Assembly: GCA_016782865.1 (NCBI GenBank)
Contig: JADHXR010000032.1
Span: 1-54,007 of the forward strand
Reading direction: 5' to 3'
DNA: 54,007 nt
Origin: Phycisphaerae bacterium
GTDB taxonomy: Bacteria > Planctomycetota > Phycisphaerae > Sedimentisphaerales > Anaerobacaceae
Position 1 is the stretch's first letter; each line of letters starts with the position of its first letter. The notes beneath the pieces were generated by a model. That model was given only the letters and a program-made list of their open reading frames with translations, made no database searches and was not told the origin of the DNA. The translations under genes and the position numbers were made by a program. This document shows positions 7,568-14,989 of the stretch, piece after piece.

Positions 7568-9342
7568 TATTCGCTTCCTACCTTGGATTTCTTCACGATA
7601 ATACCCTCTTCTCGCAGCGTCAGACTCTCACCTTTGAAGTTGAAAGCCAGCTTCATTCCCTGGCCCTTGCCGTTCCGCACTTTGAGCAAATGCAGCGTTC
7701 GGTTGTGCAAAACGTCTGCAGTTCCACAGTCCGTCTTGACCTGACTGGTCTTCTCTGGGTGACTTTCGAGCCACAGGATTGTCTGCGCAAAACGGCTATA
7801 AGCCGCGCCGCCGGCAAGCTGTGTCACGTCCGGAAAACTTACGGTCTTAACCGGGTGCGTCACGAGGACAACCGAGCACCGATAGTCTGTCGCCGTGCGT
7901 TTGATATCGTGCAGAAACGCATTGTCTTCTTCCCACACGTTCCGCGTCCTATGAGCCGCTACCGTGATAGGATCGACTGCGATTATCCGACAACCAGCTT
8001 TTGCCCTGGCCTTCGTCCATTCCGCAAGCTGCTCAAGCGTCGGCTGCGTATCCGGGCTTGCAAAGATGCACCGTCCGAAATCGTCCAGCCATTCTCTATT
8101 TTCCGCGTAGATCGCCCGGGCCTGCTCAGGGTTGTCTCGTATCCAGTCCGGGTCGGTCATGCCGGCTGTCCCGGACTTCTGAGCCAAGCATCGGGACAAG
8201 TGAAAGTCCCGGTCCTCTTCCAATTCAAAAACGGCTGCCTTGATTCCGTTCTCATGCCAGTACGCCGACGTTTCCAGGAGTATAAATGATTTACTGGCTC
8301 CGACATTGCCGCAAATGATCGTGACTGTCCCCGGTTGCAGCGCCTTTGTCAAGCCGCCCACGCGGCCCCAGGGCCACTTCACCGCTTCACGTCGTCCGGC
8401 AATGGTGTCCTCGATCATTTCGCCGACGCCGGCGGCTATGCCTTTCGGCTTCGCAGTGTTCAAACCTTCAAGGATTGCCGCCTGTATCTGTGCTTTGTCA
8501 CTGTGTAGGGTTTCAAGCTGTGCGATGAAGTCCGCAGCGTCTTCTTTCTCGCTCAAGTCTAAGCACGCCGGATCAAGCACGGCAATACGCGGTGCAGGTT
8601 CAAGGCATTGCAGAATCTTCTCGCCCTGTGCCATGTGCGCCCGGCCCGGTTCGTCGTTGTCGGGCCACAAGATCACATTCTTGCCCGCGAGGGGATTCCA
8701 GTTCGCATGATGGGCTTTCCCGGCTCCGGCCGGGCTTGTGGTGGCTACGATATTGTATTCGTGCAGGGCGTGAACGCATCCCTCACCCTCGACCACTACG
8801 ACCGTGTCGGCGTTCCGGATCCGTGCCCGGTTGTAAATGGGCCAGGGCTTGGCTGGGGCCTTCTGGATGAATCCAGTACCTTCGGACCTTGCCTGCCGGA
8901 ACTCCTTATCTCCATCGGGCCTCACCATCCGTATCACGATCATTTCAACCTTGCCTGTGTCCGGATGAACATATTGATAAATCGCATCGACCGAATACGG
9001 CATTGCCGCCTTGAGCGACTCGATATCGGGATATGTCGTCGGGGACTTCTGCTTCGTCCGAGTGTCGCCCTTGAGTCGCTTGAAGACCGCTGCGATATCC
9101 AAACCGTCTACTTTGGCGATAACGTCCAGAATCGAGCCGCCGAAGCGGCATTTGTGGCATTTGTAAGCAAATCCGTTGCCGTTGGCGTATATCGACCCGG
9201 ATGGTTTCTTATCGTCACAGAAGGGGCAACGCACGTCTCGCCGCTTGACCTCGGCCCCAGCTTCTCTCAGAACGTCGGCCAGGGCGCTCTCGTCGCGCTT
9301 GAGTTCGTCGGCTCTTCGGCCTGTGAATCGCTCGACAATCAT
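7567..9342 (-). CDS. Primase-helicase (zinc finger, Toprim, RecA-like ATPase)
   Basis: 591 residues. A CHC2-type zinc ribbon at 39-65 (CPFC and CHKC pairs) binds template. The Toprim domain has catalytic E185 (VVVVEGEG) and the D228-N-D230 motif (WPDNDEPGR). A RecA/DnaB-like ATPase has Walker A GNVGASKS at 345-352 and Walker B IIAVDP with D457. This order matches the bifunctional phage T7 gp4-like primase-helicase that primes and unwinds at the fork. It overlaps by 4 bases the initiator-like gene upstream (ATGA), forming a replication operon. A self-contained primase-helicase means the element probably does not rely wholly on host DnaB/DnaG. Confidence 0.9.
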   Translation of the reverse strand: MIVERFTGRRADELKRDESALADVLREAGAEVKRRDVRCPFCDDKKPSGSIYANGNGFAYKCHKCRFGGSILDVIAKVDGLDIAAVFKRLKGDTRTKQKSPTTYPDIESLKAAMPYSVDAIYQYVHPDTGKVEMIVIRMVRPDGDKEFRQARSEGTGFIQKAPAKPWPIYNRARIRNADTVVVVEGEGCVHALHEYNIVATTSPAGAGKAHHANWNPLAGKNVILWPDNDEPGRAHMAQGEKILQCLEPAPRIAVLDPACLDLSEKEDAADFIAQLETLHSDKAQIQAAILEGLNTAKPKGIAAGVGEMIEDTIAGRREAVKWPWGRVGGLTKALQPGTVTIICGNVGASKSFILLETSAYWHENGIKAAVFELEEDRDFHLSRCLAQKSGTAGMTDPDWIRDNPEQARAIYAENREWLDDFGRCIFASPDTQPTLEQLAEWTKARAKAGCRIIAVDPITVAAHRTRNVWEEDNAFLHDIKRTATDYRCSVVLVTHPVKTVSFPDVTQLAGGAAYSRFAQTILWLESHPEKTSQVKTDCGTADVLHNRTLHLLKVRNGKGQGMKLAFNFKGESLTLREEGIIVKKSKVGSE

Positions 9343-10079
9343 GCTTCCACCTCCGCCATAAGTGCTTCGGCCTCTTCTTCAGTCGGCAACCAGTCCGGAT
9401 CTCCCCGTTGTGGTCCCCCGGTAGGCTTGCCATTCTTCTCATCCCGGCTCTTCCATGTTCGCACAACCGCCTTCCAATCCTTCATCGGGGACTTACCGAT
9501 CATCCATCCCTTTGACTCGTATGAGTCCACAAAATACTCGGCGTCTAAGGTGTGGTAATCGATGCTATCCGCATAGGCTTTGACTTCGGTAGGTGTTGGC
9601 TTCTTGAATCGAGGCTTTCGTTTTGGCTCCCCCTCTCTTTTGTTTATTGTCTTTCTTTTCTTTTGTGGTTCCTCTACAGGTGACGTTTTGTCACCTCTAT
9701 TGGTTACACTTTCACCTGAATTGGTTACTCCGTCACCTCTATCGGTTACCGTTTCGTCACCTGAATTGGTTACGCTTACCCGCTTGATAGTCCATGTGTC
9801 GTAGTCTTTGTTGAAGCCTACCTTATCATCTTTCTCGACCAATATTTTTTTCTCGACCAGACTTAGCCTCGCCCGACTTGCATGTTGTTTTCGAAGGCCG
9901 GTCATATTAACGATCTGGGATACGGCTACGCGGTCCATCCTCTTTTGCCAGCCCCATGTTTTGCGTAAGATGCACCAGACGACCCGCCATTCATAGGCAC
10001 TCAAGTTGACGCGGGCCAACTGTTCGACGATTTCGTTGGCGATGTCAATGTGGCCGTTTTCTTTCTGAGGATTCGCCAT
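9339..10079 (-). CDS. Replication initiator-like protein (phage O-type)
   Basis: 246 residues from the ATG at 10079; a TTG lies one codon earlier. Residues 10-100 form a winged helix-turn-helix of the phage replication protein O N-terminal type (HIDIANEIVEQLARVNLSAYEWRVVWCILRKT, then VAVSQIVNMTGLRKQHASRAR). A low-complexity middle region (VTNSGDETVTDRGD and its repeats) is encoded by four DNA iterons. The C-terminal part is a basic segment followed by a Trp-rich segment (GWMIGKSPMKDWKAVVRTW) like helicase-loader ends. As in lambda O, the origin is apparently inside its own initiator gene. It overlaps the primase-helicase gene by 4 bases. Confidence 0.85.
   Translation of the reverse strand: MANPQKENGHIDIANEIVEQLARVNLSAYEWRVVWCILRKTWGWQKRMDRVAVSQIVNMTGLRKQHASRARLSLVEKKILVEKDDKVGFNKDYDTWTIKRVSVTNSGDETVTDRGDGVTNSGESVTNRGDKTSPVEEPQKKRKTINKREGEPKRKPRFKKPTPTEVKAYADSIDYHTLDAEYFVDSYESKGWMIGKSPMKDWKAVVRTWKSRDEKNGKPTGGPQRGDPDWLPTEEEAEALMAEVEA
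9678..9773. repeat. Four 17-bp iterons and hairpin: probable replication origin
   Basis: Direct repeats of TCACCTSWATYGGTTAC at 9691-9707, 9712-9728, 9733-9749 and 9757-9773, spaced 21, 21 and 24 bp start to start (all multiples of three, so the frame is kept). The first overlaps a perfect hairpin, AGGTGAC-N5-GTCACCT, at 9678-9696. A T-rich tract (about 9640-9670) lies on one side. The layout inside an O-type initiator gene mirrors the lambda origin: iterons next to an AT-rich unwinding zone. Confidence 0.8.
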
Positions 10080-10143
10080 CAATCCGATCTCAGCACTTCT
10101 TTGATATGTATTGGCTTAGAACCCATTTTAAGCATTGCCCCCT

Positions 10144-10728
10144 TCAGCTTCTTTCACCCAATCGGGCAGGGGACGCTTGCTTAAACGTCAAAAGTGACAT
10201 CCGGGTGTCACCTTTCACCCAATCGGGCAGGGGACGCTTAGCGATAAGTGGGGCCTCGAATTGTTCGAGTCTCTTGGCGGCATCGAGGTAAATACTTAAG
10301 TCCTCTCCGTTGCATCGCCACATATCGACGAGGAACCCGCGAAGGATTTCCGAGAGTTGAGTAAAAGTGTCGCGTGTTTCATCGCTCATTTCGGACTTCG
10401 GTTTGTCTTCAAAAAAGGCCGCCGCATCTTTTCGATCCCGCATGAAATCCTCATAGCCGGGGTCATCTTTATGCTGATCTTCGAAAATGAGTTGGTTTTC
10501 TTTTTCGAGCCTGGCGTAAAGGTCGGGTGCGAGACGTTTCCCACACCCCTGACAAACAAAGCCCGTATGAGCGGCAAAAGGCAGGGGAGGTGTGTTCTGT
10601 AGGCGCAGGCACAGGTAGTCTGCTGCTTCGCGCCGCCCGCAGACGTCACAAAACGGATCGACATAGGTCGGGCAGTCCGCAATCTCGAAACGCAACTCAT
10701 TTGTTTTGGCTTCTGTGTGTGTAATCAT
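10144..10728 (-). CDS. Cys-rich zinc-ribbon hypothetical protein
   Basis: 194 residues. The N-terminal half has two Cys pairs (CDVCGRREAADYLC and CQGCGKR) expected to bind zinc; the rest is acidic and helical. The gene's 3' end carries a 28-bp direct repeat, and the current C-terminus (after DWVKGD) looks altered. Reading from the second repeat copy would end the protein as DWVKEAEGGNA instead. A second, shorter Cys-pair protein is encoded just upstream (10865-11260), so these may be related phage-type zinc proteins. Function unknown. Confidence 0.65.
   Translation of the reverse strand: MITHTEAKTNELRFEIADCPTYVDPFCDVCGRREAADYLCLRLQNTPPLPFAAHTGFVCQGCGKRLAPDLYARLEKENQLIFEDQHKDDPGYEDFMRDRKDAAAFFEDKPKSEMSDETRDTFTQLSEILRGFLVDMWRCNGEDLSIYLDAAKRLEQFEAPLIAKRPLPDWVKGDTRMSLLTFKQASPARLGERS
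10151..10239. repeat. 28-bp direct repeat enclosing a hairpin
   Basis: The same 28 bp (starting CTTTCACCCAATCGGG) occurs at 10151-10178 and 10212-10239, offset by 61 bp, which is not a multiple of three. Between the copies lies an inverted repeat, AAAGTGACA-N6-TGTCACCTTT (10191-10215). The duplication changes the reading frame at the end of the zinc-ribbon gene. The AGGTGACA arm resembles the AGGTGAC hairpin and the iteron half-site at 9678-9773. Confidence 0.8.
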
Positions 10729-10864
10729 TGTCTTGCTCCTTTAGCTAATCCGTTTTCTCCTTTAGTGGTTTTTCGCTCATAGCACTGGTCTCAGAATGCC
10801 TCCCAGTTGCCTTTTCGGCTGCTCGTTTGTCCTGCCTTGCACGTCGTCGCGGCCCTCCGCAACA

Positions 10865-11260
10865 TTAGAAACGCTCGCCGCTCACCAGAGGAGAATCATG
10901 CTCGGCTAGCTCCCTGTATGCCCCGTCAAGCTCCGTGGCGAATTTACGAGCAAATTCTGGTTCAAACGTCTTCACGCAATCTGTGCAAACAAAGCCCTGG
11001 TCAATGTTAATCTCGGCCATACGTGCAAAAACAATATCCTGTTGACTTTCGTTCCCACAAATGTCGCAAATTGCAGTGTCCGGCATATTGTTGGTTACAA
11101 GTTCGAGGCGAAGCCCTCCTTCACCCTTAATCGCCTCGGTGAACGCCTCAACGCGTTGCATCGCCCATCCAATGTGTGCAAGTTCCAAGTCCGTCTTCAT
11201 TGCCACAGCCTTGGCTGCGATGTCCTTGTTGCTGATGGTGCTTGTAGCTAATGTCTGCAT
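10865..11260 (-). CDS. Small zinc-ribbon hypothetical protein
   Basis: 131 residues. Two CxxC pairs (CDICGNESQQD and CTDC, residues about 65-95) form a probable zinc ribbon following a helical N-terminal half. The spacing and surrounding residues (GFVCTDCVKTFEPEFARK) resemble GFVCQGCGKRLAPDLYARL of the 10144-10728 protein, so the two are likely distant paralogues. It lies in the minus-strand early-type operon of the element. Function unknown. Confidence 0.6.
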   Translation of the reverse strand: MQTLATSTISNKDIAAKAVAMKTDLELAHIGWAMQRVEAFTEAIKGEGGLRLELVTNNMPDTAICDICGNESQQDIVFARMAEINIDQGFVCTDCVKTFEPEFARKFATELDGAYRELAEHDSPLVSGERF

Positions 11261-11293
11261 GATAGTTTCTCCTTAAATAATGTCGCAATTGAT

Positions 11294-11488
11294 TTATTGC
11301 CCGTCAGATCGGCCCTCCTGCCCAGCTTCTTCCTCTCTCTCAACCTCTTCCAGCTCAGATCTTAGGCGCCGCCCATGTCCTTCTCGACGATCCTGCTCAA
11401 TGGCCTCCCTATCTGCTTCGGTGCCGGTCTCGAACAGTTTTTTGATTTGCAGATTGGCCTCCTGCCTTGTTTGTCTTTTGTCCTTCAT
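11294..11488 (-). CDS. Small highly charged hypothetical protein
   Basis: 64 residues from the ATG at 11488, rich in Glu, Arg and Lys (RLRSELEEVEREEEAGQEG), probably a single long helix. The start overlaps by one base the stop of the upstream small gene, consistent with coupled translation. No family recognised. Confidence 0.5.
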   Translation of the reverse strand: MKDKRQTRQEANLQIKKLFETGTEADREAIEQDRREGHGRRLRSELEEVEREEEAGQEGRSDGQ

Positions 11489-11685
11489 CAAATTGCCCTC
11501 CGAAGGTCACCGTTGCCCCTGCGATTTGCCGGCCTGATCCCAGTTCGACGAGCACGAGGTAAGAAATTCCTGAAATTGAGGTTTGACAGCCGACGCGCCT
11601 GGCCGTAATATGGGTTTGTCTCAATCTTCCCCCGACCGCCGTGGAAAGCAGCGGTCTGTACGGTTGGTGCACTTAATCTGAGCAT
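11488..11685 (-). CDS. Small basic hypothetical protein
   Basis: 65 residues, strongly basic (FLPRARRTGIRPANRRGNG). The start is supported by AAAGGAG eight bases upstream of the ATG at 11685. It overlaps the end of the upstream RHH gene by 13 bases and the next gene by one base. A composition rich in Arg and Asn suggests nucleic-acid contact, but no family is recognised. Confidence 0.5.
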   Translation of the reverse strand: MLRLSAPTVQTAAFHGGRGKIETNPYYGQARRLSNLNFRNFLPRARRTGIRPANRRGNGDLRRAI

Positions 11686-11849
11686 TTTCGAAGCTCCTTT
11701 CTCGGTGTCAAATCCGGAATTAGCCTGCGCAACACTTCCGACCGATTGCTCCCGATCATCTGTGCCATTCGGTCAAGGGACTTCACGGCAGACCTGGGCG
11801 CCCGAAAGATTACCGTCTCGTCATTAACCTGTTTTTGTTCATCTCTCAT
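11673..11849 (-). CDS. Ribbon-helix-helix (CopG-like) protein
   Basis: 58 residues from the ATG at 11849. VIFRAPRSAVKSLDRMAQ followed by IGSNRSEVLRRLIPDL is a clear ribbon-helix-helix pattern: DNA-contacting strand, first helix, turn with N-R-S-E, second helix. It is the first gene after a long non-coding stretch containing a promoter-like sequence, so it is a good candidate autoregulated repressor for the minus-strand operon running towards int. Confidence 0.7.
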   Translation of the reverse strand: MRDEQKQVNDETVIFRAPRSAVKSLDRMAQMIGSNRSEVLRRLIPDLTPRKELRKCSD

Positions 11850-11900
11850 AATCAGTCACCTCAGAATGTGTATTGCGTTATTTGAACGTATTCTTCTCAA

Positions 11901-11930
11901 AGGATAGCAAGCCGTAATACGGTCCGTCAA
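11901..11930 (-). promoter_or_regulatory. Sigma-70-like promoter upstream of the RHH operon
   Basis: Minus strand: TTGACG (11930-11925), 18-base spacer, TATCCT (11906-11901). It lies about 50 bases before the RHH start codon at 11849. Confidence 0.5.
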
Positions 11931-11970
11931 CACATAAAGCTATGTGGTATAACGACTTAAGTCAGGATTA

Positions 11971-12080
11971 CAGGTAGGATTTTGGAGTGTTCAGCATGGG
12001 CTGTCTTTGCTGAATGATTGGTGTGGAGTACAGATTAAGAGGTTATATGTGAATCCGACTCAGGTAGGATTTCAGGTAGG
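11971..12080. repeat. Three CAGGTAGG repeats
   Basis: CAGGTAGG occurs at 11971-11978, 12061-12068 and 12073-12080; the first two extend to CAGGTAGGATTT. Two copies lie in the non-coding stretch between the 12072 gene and the RHH operon, the last at the end of the gene. They may be operator sites; no protein can be assigned. Confidence 0.45.
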
Positions 12081-12989
12081 TATTTTCTTTGCTTTTAGCG
12101 TGATTTTAGCATAAACATAGACGACATCCTTGCCTCTCTTCTTGCGAACATGGCCAGCAACCTTCTTGTATCCAATACCCTTATTATCACACAGTACCGC
12201 CCGCAAGTTCTTTGCATCTTGCGAAGTGCCCACTACACCCGTCGGAGTGAGGATCAACTTTGTTAACAGGGATTTGCTTCGCCCATTATTGAATGGCACT
12301 AAGTCAATCTCAATTGTCTCTGGCTCATTGCCCTCGTCTGCCGCCGTTTCGGCGTGCCCAAGGTCCTCTTCGATAATGCTCAACGCCTTCTCGTACCTGG
12401 CTTTTAGCTGTTTCAGGTAGTTGATCTTGACCTTCTTAGGCCTCTTGCCGTCCTTGCTCGGAAGTAACACAATAGCCTCTGTCGGGTGAAAGATGCCGCA
12501 ATCGCCATCGCCCTCAAAGTCTCGCTGGAACTGTTCTCTGTCCCCGGACAGAATAGGTTCGCCGTCCTCGTCACGTTCGACTTGGCCATCGTCAAGGACG
12601 CACACTATTCTTTCAATCGCAGAGTATGCGGCCAAGGTCGCTTTCTCCTTGGTCAGTGGCACTGTGATCGTTTCAGCTTTTTCAGAGGGGTAGTAGTTCG
12701 CCCAACTCCAATCGTAATGCTTCCGAGCCCACCGGAAGATCTGTGGCATTTCATTCTGATAGACTTGCTCGAACTCTTGCTGTACCTTGAGTGTGAACGG
12801 TCCGTCGCGCTTGTCCGCCCAGTTGATCCAGTCCCTGCACATGTATTCGATTTGCCCGATCCTCGCGCCGTATCGTTCTCTTCGTGCCGGGGTAGTCAGG
12901 AGAGCATCCCTCCGAGCTGGCATCGTTTCCAGGTATGTCCTGGCCTTCTGAGTTTCACTTATGGACGTCGTTGCCTTCTTGCGTTTCAT
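12072..12989 (-). CDS. Hypothetical phage-type protein
   Basis: 305 residues, soluble, mixed charge. The N-terminal third is helical and aromatic-rich (YMCRDWINWADKRDGPF, FRWARKHYDWSWANYY). The middle has an acidic segment (VLDDGQVERDEDGEPI) and the C-terminal third is basic (GYKKVAGHVRKKRGKD). No catalytic motif or family recognised. It is the most upstream gene of the compact phage-type minus-strand block, next to a non-coding region with pentamer repeats. Confidence 0.6.
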   Translation of the reverse strand: MKRKKATTSISETQKARTYLETMPARRDALLTTPARRERYGARIGQIEYMCRDWINWADKRDGPFTLKVQQEFEQVYQNEMPQIFRWARKHYDWSWANYYPSEKAETITVPLTKEKATLAAYSAIERIVCVLDDGQVERDEDGEPILSGDREQFQRDFEGDGDCGIFHPTEAIVLLPSKDGKRPKKVKINYLKQLKARYEKALSIIEEDLGHAETAADEGNEPETIEIDLVPFNNGRSKSLLTKLILTPTGVVGTSQDAKNLRAVLCDNKGIGYKKVAGHVRKKRGKDVVYVYAKITLKAKKIPT

Positions 12990-13013
12990 CGTCTCATCTC
13001 AAAAGCAGGCGCA

Positions 13014-13115
13014 GGGCTGGCCGAAACCAGCCCCCCACCCAAAACTGCACCGTTTTCTGTTCTGCTCTTTTCTTTTCCATACCTTGCCTTGCCTTGCCAT
13101 GCCTTGCCGTATGTA
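13014..13115. repeat. Short hairpin and CCTTG pentamer repeats
   Basis: GGGCTGG-N6-CCAGCCC lies at 13014-13033, followed by a run of CCTTG units (about 13083-13108). Both lie in the 207-bp non-coding gap between the 12072-12989 gene and the 13196-13348 gene. The hairpin lacks a T-run in either direction, so terminator function is doubtful. Confidence 0.4.
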
Positions 13116-13195
13116 TCCGCAACTGAACAAAACGCAACTGAACCTAACGTAACGCAATAGATGCAGAACTGTACGGCTCGTGGTTAGCCCGAAGG

Positions 13196-13348
13196 CTATT
13201 GAGGAGTGCGTTTCTTCAACTCCTCAAGGGCTGTCTCTGCATGGTATGTGAGTTTCTCGTGCTCGCGAAGTTCAGAATCAACTATCGCGGCGAGAGTCTC
13301 ATCATCCAAGCACTCAAGCCCAACCTGCTCCTTTTCTTCAGTAGCCAT
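13196..13348 (-). CDS. Small acidic hypothetical protein
   Basis: 50 residues (MATEEKEQVGLECLDDETL at the start), acidic and helical. A strong ribosome site, GAAAGGAG, sits six bases before the ATG at 13348. The sequence LDDETLAAIVDSELREHEKL resembles short anti-sigma or regulatory helices only superficially. No family recognised; the start signal makes it likely real. Confidence 0.6.
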   Translation of the reverse strand: MATEEKEQVGLECLDDETLAAIVDSELREHEKLTYHAETALEELKKRTPQ

Positions 13349-13533
13349 AATTGGCTCCTTTCAAAAAGAGTTGACAGTGTATGGAAAGCTACACGGCGCA
13401 GCTTTCTCCAAAGGTTCTCAAAAGCACAGGGCGACTGCAAGTACGGAGCCAAAAGCACTGACCGGCCTGCGCTCTTTTGTGCGTAGTCAATTCTTAACAG
13501 TCTGCCTTGTTCTTGAACTCATTAAGGACCAGC

Positions 13534-14781
13534 TCAATTATCGAGCCATTTATCTGCGAAGTCGATTAAGTCGTTAAGACCGGCTCTGTTAACATCATTA
13601 CGAGCATCACGGTCTTCTATTGCAGATTCTTCGTGTTCCAAGTTTGTCATCACAGGGTTAGTGTCATTCGGTCTTTTGGATTCATAACCTGTAAGACTCA
13701 AGCCACGTAACAGAGTATGACAATCATACCGATAGTCGTCAAACAGGTATTTGCTCGTGTAGGTAATGAATTGCAGCGTACCGTGTTCACCAGAACTTAA
13801 ATAGGCATTGTACACCAATGGAACTGTCATCACAGTTGCTTCAAATTGTAAGGATATGATTGACTCATCACCTAATTGAATTGTCTCACTGGCGACCAAC
13901 CTGACGTCGGACGCCACGCTCTGCGCATTCTCAATCACAACCGCTGCAAGTACGGTGAGAGGAAGTGGTGTTCTCTCATAAATGAGGACCGCATACGCAT
14001 CGCCGTTGCCATGATGAAATTCGTACTCTGCGTCTGGATTGCTTATTGCTTCCCGCGCCACCCAGGTTGATGGGTCGTACTGGATACTGTAAGTGCCGAA
14101 TCCCCCGGTGACGACACCGTCTGAGGGCTCTGCAAATAACTCCTCGCTGGCAAATGAATCACTGGCAAAAGTGAAGTCCTCCGTTTCCTCCATCGCACTT
14201 CCCCAGGCACCCAAAGAAAACAAGCCTGCTAAGAGCATGGCAGCTACCGCAGATCGTAGTATACCTATCTTGCTGTGTGTGACAAGAAAGCCACCGTCTT
14301 CGTCCCAGGCAGTGACGCCATCACTCTTGAGCTTGCTCCTTGAGCCGAGAAGGGTAATGAGCGAAAGAAGTGGAACTCCAGCCCCCATTCCCTTGATCCA
14401 AACCGAGAAGCTTCGGTTGAGGGCTTCCGAGAAAGTCAGCTTTTGTCCTTCACCGTTCCGGACTCTTATTTTGAAAAGCCATTTGCCCGGCGTTGTGCCA
14501 CAGTTGGCCAGGAGGATGGCTTCCTGGAAGATCCAAACGAACAATACTATTATGCTGAAGAACGCACCCGGAATGTCCAGGACCGATGGGGCGAACAACC
14601 CAAGTGTGGCGCCAGCCAAACCAGAAAACAGAAAAAGGTCCACGATTCTTGCAAAATAGCGGACCCAAGGTCTTATCTGACTAACCGGGTGTCGCATGGT
14701 TTCGGATACTCTCTCAGCCTCAAGTATTGCAGCGAGTGTGGCATTTGTTGGGATTGACTGAATTGTAGCAGCAGTGTTCAT
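13534..14781 (-). CDS. RDD-family membrane protein with an extra-membrane domain
   Basis: 415 residues. Residues 35-150 form an RDD domain: the Arg-Asp pair region (RYFARIVDLFLFSGL), hydrophobic helices, and the GTTPGKWLFKIRV motif. A further hydrophobic segment at about 175-193 precedes a soluble domain of about 220 residues (GTYSIQYDPSTWVAREA onward) probably outside the membrane. RDD proteins are often small transport or envelope proteins. Downstream of the sigma/kinase pair on the same strand; in the element it belongs to the envelope-directed gene set. Ribosome site AAGGAG precedes the start. Confidence 0.7.
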   Translation of the reverse strand: MNTAATIQSIPTNATLAAILEAERVSETMRHPVSQIRPWVRYFARIVDLFLFSGLAGATLGLFAPSVLDIPGAFFSIIVLFVWIFQEAILLANCGTTPGKWLFKIRVRNGEGQKLTFSEALNRSFSVWIKGMGAGVPLLSLITLLGSRSKLKSDGVTAWDEDGGFLVTHSKIGILRSAVAAMLLAGLFSLGAWGSAMEETEDFTFASDSFASEELFAEPSDGVVTGGFGTYSIQYDPSTWVAREAISNPDAEYEFHHGNGDAYAVLIYERTPLPLTVLAAVVIENAQSVASDVRLVASETIQLGDESIISLQFEATVMTVPLVYNAYLSSGEHGTLQFITYTSKYLFDDYRYDCHTLLRGLSLTGYESKRPNDTNPVMTNLEHEESAIEDRDARNDVNRAGLNDLIDFADKWLDN

Positions 14782-14989
14782 TTCTGATCTCCTTGAGATT
14801 CTTTGGTCTCTTTTTCACTTTTCAGACTCGTTTGCTCTACTCTGATAAGCGGGAGAATAGGGGCGAAGTCACAAAGGAATTGCAGTTTCTCTGCAAGAAA
14901 ACAGGGGCGCTGTCAACTCAACGTCAGTGATTGCGGCGCCTTAGGTGGCGTGGGCCTGGAGTGTGACGGTCTGTCGGCGGGCTCTCAGA

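Noticed and set aside
8608..9558. Long plus-strand open frame opposite the primase-helicase and initiator genes
   Set aside because: It is a shadow of the two well-supported minus-strand genes; its protein resembles no family.
9691..9773. CRISPR-like array from regularly spaced repeats
   Set aside because: Spacers are 4-7 bases, repeats lie inside a coding gene, and no cas gene is present; iterons fit better.
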